Assembly: GCF_006829085.1 (NCBI RefSeq)
Contig: NZ_BJTC01000012.1
Coordinates: 14,232-78,231, forward strand
Source: Chryseobacterium sp. ON_d1
GTDB taxonomy: Bacteria > Bacteroidota > Bacteroidia > Flavobacteriales > Weeksellaceae
Direction of reading: 5' to 3'
Length of the DNA: 64,000 nucleotides
The position numbers were made by a program, and so were the translations under genes. Within the stretch, counting starts at the first letter, position 1. Every line of letters starts with the position of its first letter. This document shows positions 35,266-43,129 of the stretch, one piece after another. The notes beneath the pieces were generated by a model. The model saw only the letters and a list, made by a program, of their open reading frames with translations. It was not told the DNA's origin and made no database searches.

Positions 35266-36051
35266 ATGAAAGCAATTTGGAACGGCGCCATTGGCTTCGG
35301 TTTAGTCAACATTCCCGTTAAAATTTACTCTGCAACAGAAACCACAAAACTGGATCTCGATATGCTCGATAAATCAGACTTTTCCAATATCCGGTTCAAA
35401 AGAGTCAATGAAAATACAGGAAAAGAAGTAAAATGGGAAAACATCGTTAAAGGTTACCTCATGGACGACAAATATATCGTTCTTGATGAGGAAGATTATG
35501 AAGCGGCAAGCCCTGAAAAGACAAAAATACTTTCTATTGACCAGTTCGTCAAAGAAGAGGAAGTAGACAGTGTTTATTTTGAAACCCCTTATTATCTGGA
35601 ACCCCAGAAAAATGGAGAAAACGCTTACAGGCTTTTATTGAAGGCTCTTGAAAAAACAGGTATGGTAGGCATCGGAACATTTGTACTTCGTGACAGCGAA
35701 GCTATCGGAATGATACGTCCATACAACGATGAGATTCTGGTCCTGAACCGCTTAAGATTTGACCAGGAAATAAGAAATTACACAGACTTAAAAATCCCTG
35801 CTCAAAAAGCCCCGAAACCTGCAGAGCTCAAAATGGCAGTAAACCTGATAGAACAGCTTTCCCAGGAGTTTGATCCCGCTATGTATAAAGATACCTATTC
35901 TGATGAACTGATGAAGATCATCAGGCAGAAGGCAAAAGGCAAAAACATAAAAGCGAAAAAAGCCCAGCCTGCACACGAAGGTAAAGTGATTGACCTCATG
36001 GCACAGTTAAAGGCCAGTCTGAACAGTTCCAAATCCAAATCCGCATCATAA
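35266..36051 (+). CDS. ku: Ku DNA end-binding protein
   Basis: This 261-residue homodimeric Ku binds DNA ends in bacterial non-homologous end joining and recruits LigD. The start MKAIWNGAIGFGLVNIPVKIYSA is the conserved Ku core N-terminus. The core runs to about residue 230 and ends in a Lys-rich tail (KGKNIKAKKAQ...SKSKSAS) typical of DNA-contacting extensions. The stop overlaps the start of the LigD phosphoesterase frame by one base (TAATG), so the two are co-translated. It is probably expressed under stress or in stationary phase, though no signal for this is seen. Confidence 0.96.
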   Translation: MKAIWNGAIGFGLVNIPVKIYSATETTKLDLDMLDKSDFSNIRFKRVNENTGKEVKWENIVKGYLMDDKYIVLDEEDYEAASPEKTKILSIDQFVKEEEVDSVYFETPYYLEPQKNGENAYRLLLKALEKTGMVGIGTFVLRDSEAIGMIRPYNDEILVLNRLRFDQEIRNYTDLKIPAQKAPKPAELKMAVNLIEQLSQEFDPAMYKDTYSDELMKIIRQKAKGKNIKAKKAQPAHEGKVIDLMAQLKASLNSSKSKSAS

Positions 36052-36656
36052 TGGCACTTAAAGATTATCATAAAAAACGAAAGTTCGATGAGACCAGCGA
36101 ACCTAAAGGAAAAACAAAGAAAAGTAAGGATAAGCTTATTTTTGTGATTCAGAGGCATGCCGCCAGCAGACTTCATTATGACTTCCGCCTTGAAATGGAA
36201 GGGGTACTGAAAAGCTGGGCCGTTCCGAAGGGACCATCATTAGACCCAAAAGACAAACGTCTGGCGATGATGGTAGAAGATCATCCCTATGATTACAAAG
36301 ATTTTGAAGGAAATATTCCCGAAGGAAATTATGGTGCAGGACAGGTAGAAATCTGGGATAGCGGAACATATGAGCCCTTGGAAGAAAATTCTAAACTTTC
36401 TGATGACAAAGAGCTGCTGAAAGAATTGCATGCAGGTTCCTTAAAATTCATCCTGCATGGTAAAAAACTGAAAGGAGAATTTGCCCTGGTCAAAATGAAA
36501 AATACCGATGAGAATTCATGGCTGCTTATCAAACATAAAGATGAATTTGCAGAAAGCCCTTATGACGCTGAAGAGAATACCTCTCCAAAATCTCTGGTCA
36601 CTCAATTTTTAGAGGAAAAAAAAAGCCTAAAAATAAAGGAAAAAAAGAAGTCATAA
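36051..36656 (+). CDS. ligD: LigD 3'-phosphoesterase domain, first part of a frame-split ligD
   Basis: The 201-residue phosphoesterase (PE) domain trims 3' ends before joining. The diagnostic segment FVIQRHAASRLHYDFRLEM is at about 30-48, and WAVPKGPSLDP, EDHPYDYKDFEG and IPEGNYGAGQVEIWDSG follow. In this order (PE, then ligase, then polymerase) LigD is normally one polypeptide. Here the frame closes at 36654-36656 after a Lys-rich linker. The ligase part continues in the -1 frame, open from at least 36623. Reading through by a -1 shift would give a protein of 849 residues. Two slippery heptamers stand just before the stop. This is programmed frameshifting, a frameshift mutation, or a base-count error in the A9 tract. 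Confidence 0.9.
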   Translation: MALKDYHKKRKFDETSEPKGKTKKSKDKLIFVIQRHAASRLHYDFRLEMEGVLKSWAVPKGPSLDPKDKRLAMMVEDHPYDYKDFEGNIPEGNYGAGQVEIWDSGTYEPLEENSKLSDDKELLKELHAGSLKFILHGKKLKGEFALVKMKNTDENSWLLIKHKDEFAESPYDAEENTSPKSLVTQFLEEKKSLKIKEKKKS

Positions 36657-36675
36657 CGACTGAGAAACCTTTCAG
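36617..36675 (+). promoter_or_regulatory. Candidate -1 frameshift site within ligD
   Basis: Two heptamers lie in phase with the PE frame: A-AAA-AAA at 36617-36623 and A-AAA-AAG (the dnaX-type heptamer) at 36641-36647. A -1 slip at either enters the ligase-polymerase frame, which has no stop from here to 38597. Six bases after the second heptamer comes the PE stop codon (36654-36656). Just beyond is a small hairpin CTGAGA-AACC-TTTCAG (36660-36675). AGAGG (36611-36615) upstream resembles an internal Shine-Dalgarno word. Confidence 0.5.
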
Positions 36676-36727
36676 AAGTTTTAACTCTTTAACAAACGAA
36701 AAAAAGCTTAAGGCTTATATCAAACCG

Positions 36728-38599
36728 ATGCTGGCCAAACTTTCGGACGAAGCCTTCAATGATAAAGACTGGATCTTCGAAATAAAATGGGACGGCTACA
36801 GAGCTATTGCAGATCTCACTCATGAAGCTCCACTATTCTATTCCCGGAACGGAATTCCATTTTTATCAAAATTCAATAAAATCAGCCAGGATTTTGATAA
36901 GCAGAAATATCAAATGATTCTGGATGGCGAAGTTGTCGCCTATGACGAACAGGGAAAGCCCGATTTTCAACTTTTACAACAAATCGGAGACAACCCCGCA
37001 GCAGCCCTTGTTTACCAGGTTTTTGACCTCCTCTGGCTGAACGGTCATTCTACTGAAGAACTTCCGCTCATTCAGCGAAAGGAACTTTTAAAAGAAGCTT
37101 TAATTGAAACTGATACGATTAAATATTGTGACCATATTCCTGAAAAAGGGATTGAGTTTTTTGCACAGATGAAAAAAATGCAGCTGGAAGGTATGATTGC
37201 AAAGCGGGCGGACAGTTTATATATTGAAAACCACAGAACCAGTGACTGGCTTAAAATAAAATTTTCAAATACTGAAGAAGTAATTATTTGTGGTTTTACA
37301 GAACCGAGAGGATCCCGTGAAAGTTTCGGGGCATTGATACTGGGGAGATATATTAATCAAAAGCTTACGTATTGCGGCCATACAGGTACAGGATTTAATA
37401 AAACGTCTTTGAAAGAGCTTTATCAAAGACTTGAGAAATTAATTGTACAATCCTCCCCTTTCGAAAAAACCCCTAAAACCAATATGCCTGTAACCTGGAT
37501 CAAGCCGGAACTGGTATGCGAAATCAAATATTCTGAGATTACCCGGGACGGAATATTCAGACATCCTGTTTTTATAACCGTCAGAGAGGATAAAGGACCA
37601 GAAGATATTAAGGAATCATCCTTCACCGAAAAACCTAAAGAAATGAAGACAAAAACATCATCTAAAAAAACTGAAAATTCTGAAAAAGAAAAGGAGATCA
37701 CATTAGATAAGCATAAAGTTAAACTGACCAATCAGGACAAGATCTATTTTCCTAAAGAAGATATTACGAAGGGAGATGTTATTGACTATTACCAGTCTGT
37801 GGCGACTTATATTTTACCTTATCTAAAGAACCGTCCTCTTTCTCTGAACCGTTTTCCGAACGGAATTGAGAAACAGGGATTCTATCAGAAGGATGCAGGG
37901 GACACCATACCGGATTGGATAAAAACCACGCAGGTATATTCTGAATCGAATGACAAATACATTGATTATATTTACTGTAATGATAAAGCAAGTTTGGCCT
38001 ATCTGAATAATTTAGGATGTATTGATATGAATCCATGGAACAGTTCACTTCCTGACCTTGAACATCCTGATTATCTTGTTTTGGATCTTGATCCATCAAA
38101 GAAGAATACATTTGATGATGTCATTGAAACTGCTCTTCAGGTGAATGAAGTTTTACAAGCTATCAAAATAAAAGGCTACTGTAAAACTTCCGGAAGCACC
38201 GGTATTCATATTTATATTCCGATGGGTGGTAAATATGATTTTGACCAGGTAAAAGACTTCGCTCATATCCTGATGAAACAGGTGAATGAAAGACTTCCTA
38301 AACTCACTACTTTAGAACGAAGTCTTCAGAAAAGAGATACCCAAAAAATCTATCTCGATTATCTGCAGAACAGAACAGGTCAAACTCTGGCAAGCGCCTA
38401 CAGCTTAAGACCCAAGCAGGGAGCCTCAGTCTCTATGCCTTTGGATTGGGATGAACTGAAACCTGGGCTGAAACCTGCAGATTTTAATATTAATAATGCT
38501 CTGGACAGAATCAAAGAAAAAGGCGATTTGTTCAAACCAGTCTTGGGTAAGGGAATTGATATGATAAAAGCTTTGGAGTTGCTGCAGAATATTGAATAA
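36728..38599 (+). CDS. ligD: LigD ATP-dependent ligase and polymerase domains, second part of frame-split ligD
   Basis: From the ATG this is 623 residues. The ligase adenylation domain has the catalytic lysine in FEIKWDGYR (Lys20), then an OB-fold part (GALILGRY...CGHTGTGF) to about 285. After a Lys/Glu linker comes the primase-polymerase domain with LNRFPNG, the metal-binding DLDPS and KTSGSTGIHIYIP. The domains fill gaps and seal breaks in end joining. The first ATG falls inside the conserved YIKPML start of the ligase domain. Coding continues upstream without a stop to at least 36623, so independent initiation here would remove conserved sequence. Production by frameshift from the PE frame is more likely if the gene is functional. 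Confidence 0.93.
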   Translation: MLAKLSDEAFNDKDWIFEIKWDGYRAIADLTHEAPLFYSRNGIPFLSKFNKISQDFDKQKYQMILDGEVVAYDEQGKPDFQLLQQIGDNPAAALVYQVFDLLWLNGHSTEELPLIQRKELLKEALIETDTIKYCDHIPEKGIEFFAQMKKMQLEGMIAKRADSLYIENHRTSDWLKIKFSNTEEVIICGFTEPRGSRESFGALILGRYINQKLTYCGHTGTGFNKTSLKELYQRLEKLIVQSSPFEKTPKTNMPVTWIKPELVCEIKYSEITRDGIFRHPVFITVREDKGPEDIKESSFTEKPKEMKTKTSSKKTENSEKEKEITLDKHKVKLTNQDKIYFPKEDITKGDVIDYYQSVATYILPYLKNRPLSLNRFPNGIEKQGFYQKDAGDTIPDWIKTTQVYSESNDKYIDYIYCNDKASLAYLNNLGCIDMNPWNSSLPDLEHPDYLVLDLDPSKKNTFDDVIETALQVNEVLQAIKIKGYCKTSGSTGIHIYIPMGGKYDFDQVKDFAHILMKQVNERLPKLTTLERSLQKRDTQKIYLDYLQNRTGQTLASAYSLRPKQGASVSMPLDWDELKPGLKPADFNINNALDRIKEKGDLFKPVLGKGIDMIKALELLQNIE

Positions 38600-38628
38600 T
38601 TTATATACTTTTGCTGGAAATTATAATC

Positions 38629-39162
38629 ATGGAAAACACATTGAATGTTCCGGTAACTTTTAATGAAAATATTGTACGTAACCAATTGTGGAAATATTTT
38701 TATTATTCATGGAAAAAGAAACTCCCCACTATTTTTAGAAATTTATGTTACACTCTTCTTGCTCTTTTTGTTTTTGATAGTCTTATCGGTAATAAAAGCA
38801 GGTATGATTTTTTACGATTTGCATTTATATTTTCCGGGGTAATCTGCATTTTCTATGTTATCTACTTTTTTTATCAGAAGGCTAATTATTCCATTAAACT
38901 AGATAAACATATTGATGAGTTGAAAGGTTACCATGCTATAACAGAATTATATTTTGATGAAGACAGCATTCTTATCAAAAGTGAACAGTTTGATGTAAGA
39001 AGTATCTGGAAAAAAGTCACCTATGAAGTTTCGAATAAAATCATATTCATCCATATTGAATTAGGTTCAGTCTTCACTTACCTTGTCAGTAAAGAAGAAA
39101 CCAATCAATATGAGGAAATTCTTGATTTTTTAAAAAGTAAAGCAAGACCAAAAGGTAAATAA
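38629..39162 (+). CDS. YcxB-like membrane protein
   Basis: This 177-residue protein starts from the ATG at 38629; a TTG 18 bp upstream in frame is the less likely start. It has two transmembrane helices (about 40-60 and 67-87). The C-terminal domain shows the YcxB-like pattern: a Tyr-Phe-Asp-Glu strand (LYFDEDSILIKS), the RSIWKKVTYE turn and a last strand-helix EEILDFLKSK. Function is unknown in this family. It starts 30 bp after ligD and may be co-transcribed; an end-joining role is not implied by the sequence. Confidence 0.7.
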   Translation: MENTLNVPVTFNENIVRNQLWKYFYYSWKKKLPTIFRNLCYTLLALFVFDSLIGNKSRYDFLRFAFIFSGVICIFYVIYFFYQKANYSIKLDKHIDELKGYHAITELYFDEDSILIKSEQFDVRSIWKKVTYEVSNKIIFIHIELGSVFTYLVSKEETNQYEEILDFLKSKARPKGK

Positions 39163-39186
39163 TTTCCATTTGAATTGTAAAGAATA

Positions 39187-39222
39187 AAAAAACACCTGCA
39201 TTAAACAATACAGGTGTTTTTT
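39187..39222. terminator. Bidirectional terminator between the YcxB-like gene and mscS
   Basis: A perfect 12-bp stem (39187-39198 with 39211-39222) encloses a 12-nt loop between convergent genes. Confidence 0.85.
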
Positions 39223-39233
39223 ATATCAATGAA

Positions 39234-40079
39234 TTACTTATTGTAAATATGTACATCTCTTTGCGGAAAAGGAATTCCGATTCCTGCTTTATCGAGAGCT
39301 TCTTTACAATCAATAATCAATTCTTCGTTCATCAACCAGAAATTTTCTGTGGAAGTACTCACTCTTACGGATAAATTGACAGCACTTTCTCCAAGTTCTG
39401 TTACCATTACCTGTGGCGCAGGAGTTGAGAGCGCATATTGATTCTTTTTAATGACTTGCATCAGAATTTCCTTGGTCTGTTTTAAATCCGCATCATAGGC
39501 AACTCCGATATCCAATGATGTTCTCCTTGTTCCCAGCTGAGTAAAATTGGTAATGCTATTATTTGACACTACTCCGTTAGGAATAACAATCAGCTGATTT
39601 TGTGGTGTAATCAGTTTTGTATGAAAAATATCGATTGCCTGTACCGTTCCTGAAACTCCGGAACTGGTAGAAATGAAATCTCCGATCTTAAAAGGCTTTA
39701 ATAATAAAATTAAAATTCCACCGGCAAAATTCGTCAGGGATCCCTGTAACGCCAAACCTACAGCCAAACCGGCAGCACCAATCATGGCAACAAATGCAGA
39801 AGTCTGTACTCCCAGCTGCGTTACAACAACAATGAACAACAGAATATTCAGTCCCCAATTGATTATATTTAAAAGAAAATGCTGAAGAGAATCTTCCATA
39901 TTTCGTTTTTTGAAAGCTTTTTCAATCAGCTTTTTAATCATTCTGATCATCCATGATCCAATAAGGTAGATCAATAATGCAGAAATAATTGCAGTAAAAA
40001 CTCTAGGTGCCCATGAAATGGCTGAAGAGATTAATGTATCCCAATGCTGTTGAATCTTGTTCAGTTCTAAATCGTTCAT
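39234..40079 (-). CDS. mscS: Small-conductance mechanosensitive channel, MscS family
   Basis: This 281-residue protein starts from the ATG giving MNDLELNKIQQHWDT; an in-frame TTG 36 bp upstream is unlikely. There are three N-terminal transmembrane helices. The pore-lining third helix is rich in Gly and Ala (MIGAAGLAVGLALQGSLTNFAGG) as in E. coli MscS. The beta domain follows (FKIGDFISTSSGVSGTV, VIPNGVVSNNSITNF) and then the C-terminal alpha/beta domain. It releases solutes on hypo-osmotic shock. It stands alone with its own terminator. Confidence 0.93.
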   Translation of the reverse strand: MNDLELNKIQQHWDTLISSAISWAPRVFTAIISALLIYLIGSWMIRMIKKLIEKAFKKRNMEDSLQHFLLNIINWGLNILLFIVVVTQLGVQTSAFVAMIGAAGLAVGLALQGSLTNFAGGILILLLKPFKIGDFISTSSGVSGTVQAIDIFHTKLITPQNQLIVIPNGVVSNNSITNFTQLGTRRTSLDIGVAYDADLKQTKEILMQVIKKNQYALSTPAPQVMVTELGESAVNLSVRVSTSTENFWLMNEELIIDCKEALDKAGIGIPFPQRDVHIYNK

Positions 40080-40352
40080 TTTTGTATTGCGTATGTGTTT
40101 TATAATGTATATCAATAAACTATTGACATCTTTTACAAGACTATATAAGAGTTTTACCTTTCCCTACTTAAGCAAAAGTAAATCCTATTGATTCTTAAAA
40201 TAGATTGGAAGCAGAACGGAATGTTCAGCTTTACTCAATAATTATTCAGAAATTGAATCTTGCAGGAAGAAATAATTTTCGGGTCATAGAATTACAAAAA
40301 CGGTACCGAAGTGTGGCAACTTCAAAGAAAACCACAATCAATCCAATATCGC

Positions 40353-41087
40353 TTAAGGTAATTTTGCTGCCAGACTTTCTGGTAAAAGCCTAAGAATATG
40401 GTAAATAAGTTTCCATTTAAAGTTTGGAACAATGGTAAAAGAGTTTCCTGCATTGACAATAAATTTTGCCACATAATCAGGCTCCATAATCAATGATTCA
40501 TTCAACTCCAGCCCTTCATTGATTTTGGTTCTGATATAACCGATGACCAAAGCATTTACAATGATTTTACGGGCAGCCAGTTCCTGTCTTAGTCCGGCCA
40601 GGAACTGCGTAAATGCGGCTTTTGTGCTTCCATAGACAAAATTACTCTTTCTTCCTCTTACTCCGGATAATGAAGAAAGTCCAATAATTCTTTCCAGATT
40701 CTTATTACTGTTATCCATTGCAATAATACTCAGAATGGACACTCCACCCATATAATTGACCTCCATCATTTGTCTGGCGCCCTTAAAGTCTGCTAAAGCT
40801 TTTTGATTATCAACTAAAAAGCCTGCTGCATACACCACAATATGAGGTTTTACTGCAAGATCAGAATAGAATTTCTGATGAGAATCAAAATCTGCAGCAT
40901 CAAAATACAGAACAGAAACTCTTGACTGATCCAGATTATTTGAGCTGATAAAATTTTCCAGTGAGGTAGTATTTCTGGAAGCAGCAATCACTGAAAATCC
41001 TTTTTCAAGGTATTGTTTTATGCATTGTTTAGCAACATCTGAATTAGCACCAAGTATAAGAACTGTTTTGTTTGTGTTTTGACTCAT
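40353..41087 (-). CDS. Short-chain dehydrogenase/reductase, DprE2-like
   Basis: This 244-residue NAD(P)-dependent oxidoreductase has the cofactor loop LILGANSDVAKQC instead of the usual TGxxxGxG. The catalytic set includes SSLSGVRG and YGSTKAA (Tyr and Lys of YxxxK). The cofactor loop and the C-terminal tail (KLIYHILRLLPESLAAKLP) resemble DprE2-type reductases, which act after an FAD oxidase in making arabinose-type lipid-linked sugars. That oxidase is not in the neighbourhood, so the substrate is open. The 273 bp between this gene and mscS contains no convincing gene. Confidence 0.85.
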   Translation of the reverse strand: MSQNTNKTVLILGANSDVAKQCIKQYLEKGFSVIAASRNTTSLENFISSNNLDQSRVSVLYFDAADFDSHQKFYSDLAVKPHIVVYAAGFLVDNQKALADFKGARQMMEVNYMGGVSILSIIAMDNSNKNLERIIGLSSLSGVRGRKSNFVYGSTKAAFTQFLAGLRQELAARKIIVNALVIGYIRTKINEGLELNESLIMEPDYVAKFIVNAGNSFTIVPNFKWKLIYHILRLLPESLAAKLP

Positions 41088-41200
41088 AGAACAAAGATAA
41101 TTTTTTTATTAAACACTAATCCTATTAATTGATTCCACAAATAGGCACAAAAGGCCACCAAGAAAATATGATTTATGAGATCAAACCTTATACAAAAAAA

Positions 41201-41235
41201 GCTGCGGCGGGTGAACTTTGTTCACCCGCCGCAGC
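41201..41235 (-). terminator. Strong terminator of the nusB-DUF1573-yajC operon
   Basis: A perfect, GC-rich 16-bp stem with a 3-nt loop. On the minus strand it is followed by seven U. It is the most stable hairpin noticed in the window and lies 19 bp beyond the yajC stop codon. Confidence 0.9.
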
Positions 41236-41254
41236 AAAATATCTTCAGACTGAA

Positions 41255-41614
41255 TTATTTCTTTTCTTCAGTGGCTGTTTCTTTTTTATCGTCTGCTTTA
41301 TCCGCAGATTTTGCTCCAAAACGAGCTTCAGTCATTTCTCTTGAAACCGCAGCTTTTTCGAATTTCAGCTTTCCGGATAAAGTTTCAATGACAAAACCGT
41401 CATCCTGCACCTGAGCAATTCTTCCATGAAGACCTGATGTAAGGACTACTCTTGTTCCTACTTTAAGGTTTTCCTGAAAATTCTTTTCCTGCTTCTGTTT
41501 TCTCATCTGAGGTCTTATCATCAGGAAGTAAAACCCTACAAACATCACACCCATCATGATCAGCATCATTGATGAAGATCCTTGTGGCTGTGCCTGTAAA
41601 AATAATGTCAGCAT
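41255..41614 (-). CDS. yajC: Sec translocase accessory subunit YajC
   Basis: This 119-residue protein has one N-terminal transmembrane helix (LMIMMGVMFVGFYFLMIRPQ-like, about 17-35). The conserved RPQMRKQKQEK and the SH3-like part KVGTRVVLTSGLHGRIAQV follow, ending in a charged tail. YajC associates with SecDF and SecYEG in the inner membrane. It follows the DUF1573 gene by 10 bp, and nusB before that, an order often seen in Bacteroidota. Confidence 0.93.
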   Translation of the reverse strand: MLTLFLQAQPQGSSSMMLIMMGVMFVGFYFLMIRPQMRKQKQEKNFQENLKVGTRVVLTSGLHGRIAQVQDDGFVIETLSGKLKFEKAAVSREMTEARFGAKSADKADDKKETATEEKK

Positions 41615-41624
41615 ATCTTAATTG

Positions 41625-42131
41625 TTAAGGTTGAATGTTCGCAGTGAACGTTAATCTGATTGGAGATTTTTCTACGTTTGCAAAAACATCAGCATATTTC
41701 TGAACATTTCCGTCAAAGCTTGAAGAATCAAAATGCAATGTCACTTTACCTTTTTTACCAGGCATAATCGGTTCTTTTGTAAAGTCCGGAGCTGTACATC
41801 CGCAACCTGGCTTCACTTCAGAAATAATCAAGGGGTTTTTCCCGGTATTGGTAATTTCATATACGTGCTCTACTTTATCTCCTTTTTTGATTTTTCCGAA
41901 ATCAAAGCTGTTTTCAGATAAAGCAACAGATGTAGATGGTTCGTTAGAAACCGGAGCCGCTGCTTCACCTGTTACAGGTGCTGCTGCAGAATCAGTAGTT
42001 AGAGGAGCCGCAACAGCTGCAGAATCAGTAGTTGCAGTTTCAGTACCTTGAGTTTCCTTGTTTTCTTTTTTACATGAAACTAACCCAAAGCCTATAATTG
42101 ACAAGGCGATAATTGATAACGTCTTTTTCAT
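41625..42131 (-). CDS. DUF1573 domain lipoprotein
   Basis: This 168-residue protein has a lipoprotein signal (GFGLVSCKK, Cys20). An Ala/Thr/Ser-rich linker (about 25-68) leads to one DUF1573 domain (about 70-165), an Ig-like beta sandwich. The typical FDFGKIKKGDKVEHVYEITN and a KPGCGCTAPDF motif are visible. The GCGC cysteines are characteristic of the family, whose function is unknown. The start is 1 bp from the nusB stop, so it is translationally coupled to it. Confidence 0.88.
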   Translation of the reverse strand: MKKTLSIIALSIIGFGLVSCKKENKETQGTETATTDSAAVAAPLTTDSAAAPVTGEAAAPVSNEPSTSVALSENSFDFGKIKKGDKVEHVYEITNTGKNPLIISEVKPGCGCTAPDFTKEPIMPGKKGKVTLHFDSSSFDGNVQKYADVFANVEKSPIRLTFTANIQP

Positions 42132-42132
42132 T

Positions 42133-43038
42133 TTATATTCTATTTTGATCTTTACAATATTTATCTAAAATACCATTGATGAAAATATTGGAACGGTCTG
42201 TAGCAAATACTTTTGCAATTTCAATATATTCATTAATGATGACTCTTGAAGGCGTGAAAGCAAAGTTATCAAGTTCAGCAATCGCCGTAGACAAAATTAC
42301 TTTATCCATTAAAGAAACTCTTTCCAGATCCCAGTTTTCAAGTCTTTCTTCCAGTTTCTTCTCGTTGTTTTCCCAGTTGTTCAGTGTATCTTTCAACAGT
42401 TTTGCAGCAAAAGTTTTATCATCCTCATCTTTAATCATTTTGATTAAAGTTCTGCTTTCTTCATCCTCTCTCAGGAAACCAATAGTCTTCTGCACCATTG
42501 AGTTGGCAATGTGGATATCATCATACCATGAAAGTTCCTTATCCCCCAGATAATCATGAAAATCCTCATTTTCAGCGATATATCTTAAAAATAATTTACC
42601 GATAAATTTCTGATCTTCTTCAAAGGAGTATCCTTCTTCTTTCATGAAATCCTGATAACGTTTCCCTGCAGTAATTCTTTGGAAAGTTTTGACCAATAAA
42701 TCATCATGCATATCCCATTTCAACTGCTTATGCTGGCCTGTAAAAAATAATCTTTCAGGATTCTCTTCCAGTTTAAGCAATACCTGGTTGTTGATGAATT
42801 TTTGGTTAGGATTGATATCAGCATCAGTCTTAAGAAACTTATTCTTACCAATTTCGATCTGATGTTCTGCCAATTCTTTCAGAGCTACCAAAAAATTGAG
42901 CTGGTAGATGTACAGATAATAGATTTTCTCTATCCCGGCAAACATGTTTTTCTCTAAAACATCAAATTTTACAGGATTCTGGTAGTATGAATACACGGTC
43001 TGTACTACTTTTTCACGGATTTGTCGTCTTCCTAACAT
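42133..43038 (-). CDS. nusB: Transcription antitermination factor NusB, long Bacteroidota form
   Basis: NusB binds boxA RNA with S10 in rRNA antitermination. At 301 residues this is about twice the usual 140. The N-terminus MLGRRQIREKVVQTVYSYY is the normal NusB start. A long helical insertion fills the middle. The C-terminal half carries the conserved block DKVILSTAIAELDNF, RVIINEYIEIAKVFATDRSNIFINGILDK. This enlarged form is usual in Bacteroidota. It is first in an operon with the DUF1573 gene and yajC, and divergent from the ABC exporter. Confidence 0.92.
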   Translation of the reverse strand: MLGRRQIREKVVQTVYSYYQNPVKFDVLEKNMFAGIEKIYYLYIYQLNFLVALKELAEHQIEIGKNKFLKTDADINPNQKFINNQVLLKLEENPERLFFTGQHKQLKWDMHDDLLVKTFQRITAGKRYQDFMKEEGYSFEEDQKFIGKLFLRYIAENEDFHDYLGDKELSWYDDIHIANSMVQKTIGFLREDEESRTLIKMIKDEDDKTFAAKLLKDTLNNWENNEKKLEERLENWDLERVSLMDKVILSTAIAELDNFAFTPSRVIINEYIEIAKVFATDRSNIFINGILDKYCKDQNRI

Positions 43039-43060
43039 TCAAAGAGCTTTTTTATGGGTG

Positions 43061-43068
43061 CAAAGATA
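43061..43068 (-). promoter_or_regulatory. Putative -7 box of the nusB operon
   Basis: Minus-strand TATCTTTG, 22 bp before the nusB ATG. No -33 TTG is seen. Confidence 0.45.
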
Positions 43069-43112
43069 CAAAATTTAAAATTGATGAAATTCGTAGTGTG
43101 ATGACATTTTTG

Positions 43113-43120
43113 TAATTTTG
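43113..43120 (+). promoter_or_regulatory. -7-like box very close to the ABC exporter start
   Basis: TAATTTTG ends only 9 bp before the ATG at 43130, so a transcript from it would be nearly leaderless. No TTG is at the right distance. Confidence 0.3.
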
Positions 43121-43129
43121 TCAAACTAT

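Noticed and set aside
40205..40393. A 62-codon plus-strand reading frame between mscS and the SDR gene
   Set aside because: Its composition is random, it runs antisense into the SDR gene and it has no promoter or start context. The 273-bp gap shows no supported gene.
41201..41235. Very stable hairpin considered as a riboswitch or small RNA
   Set aside because: Position after yajC, the simple perfect stem and the U tract on the minus strand fit an ordinary terminator.
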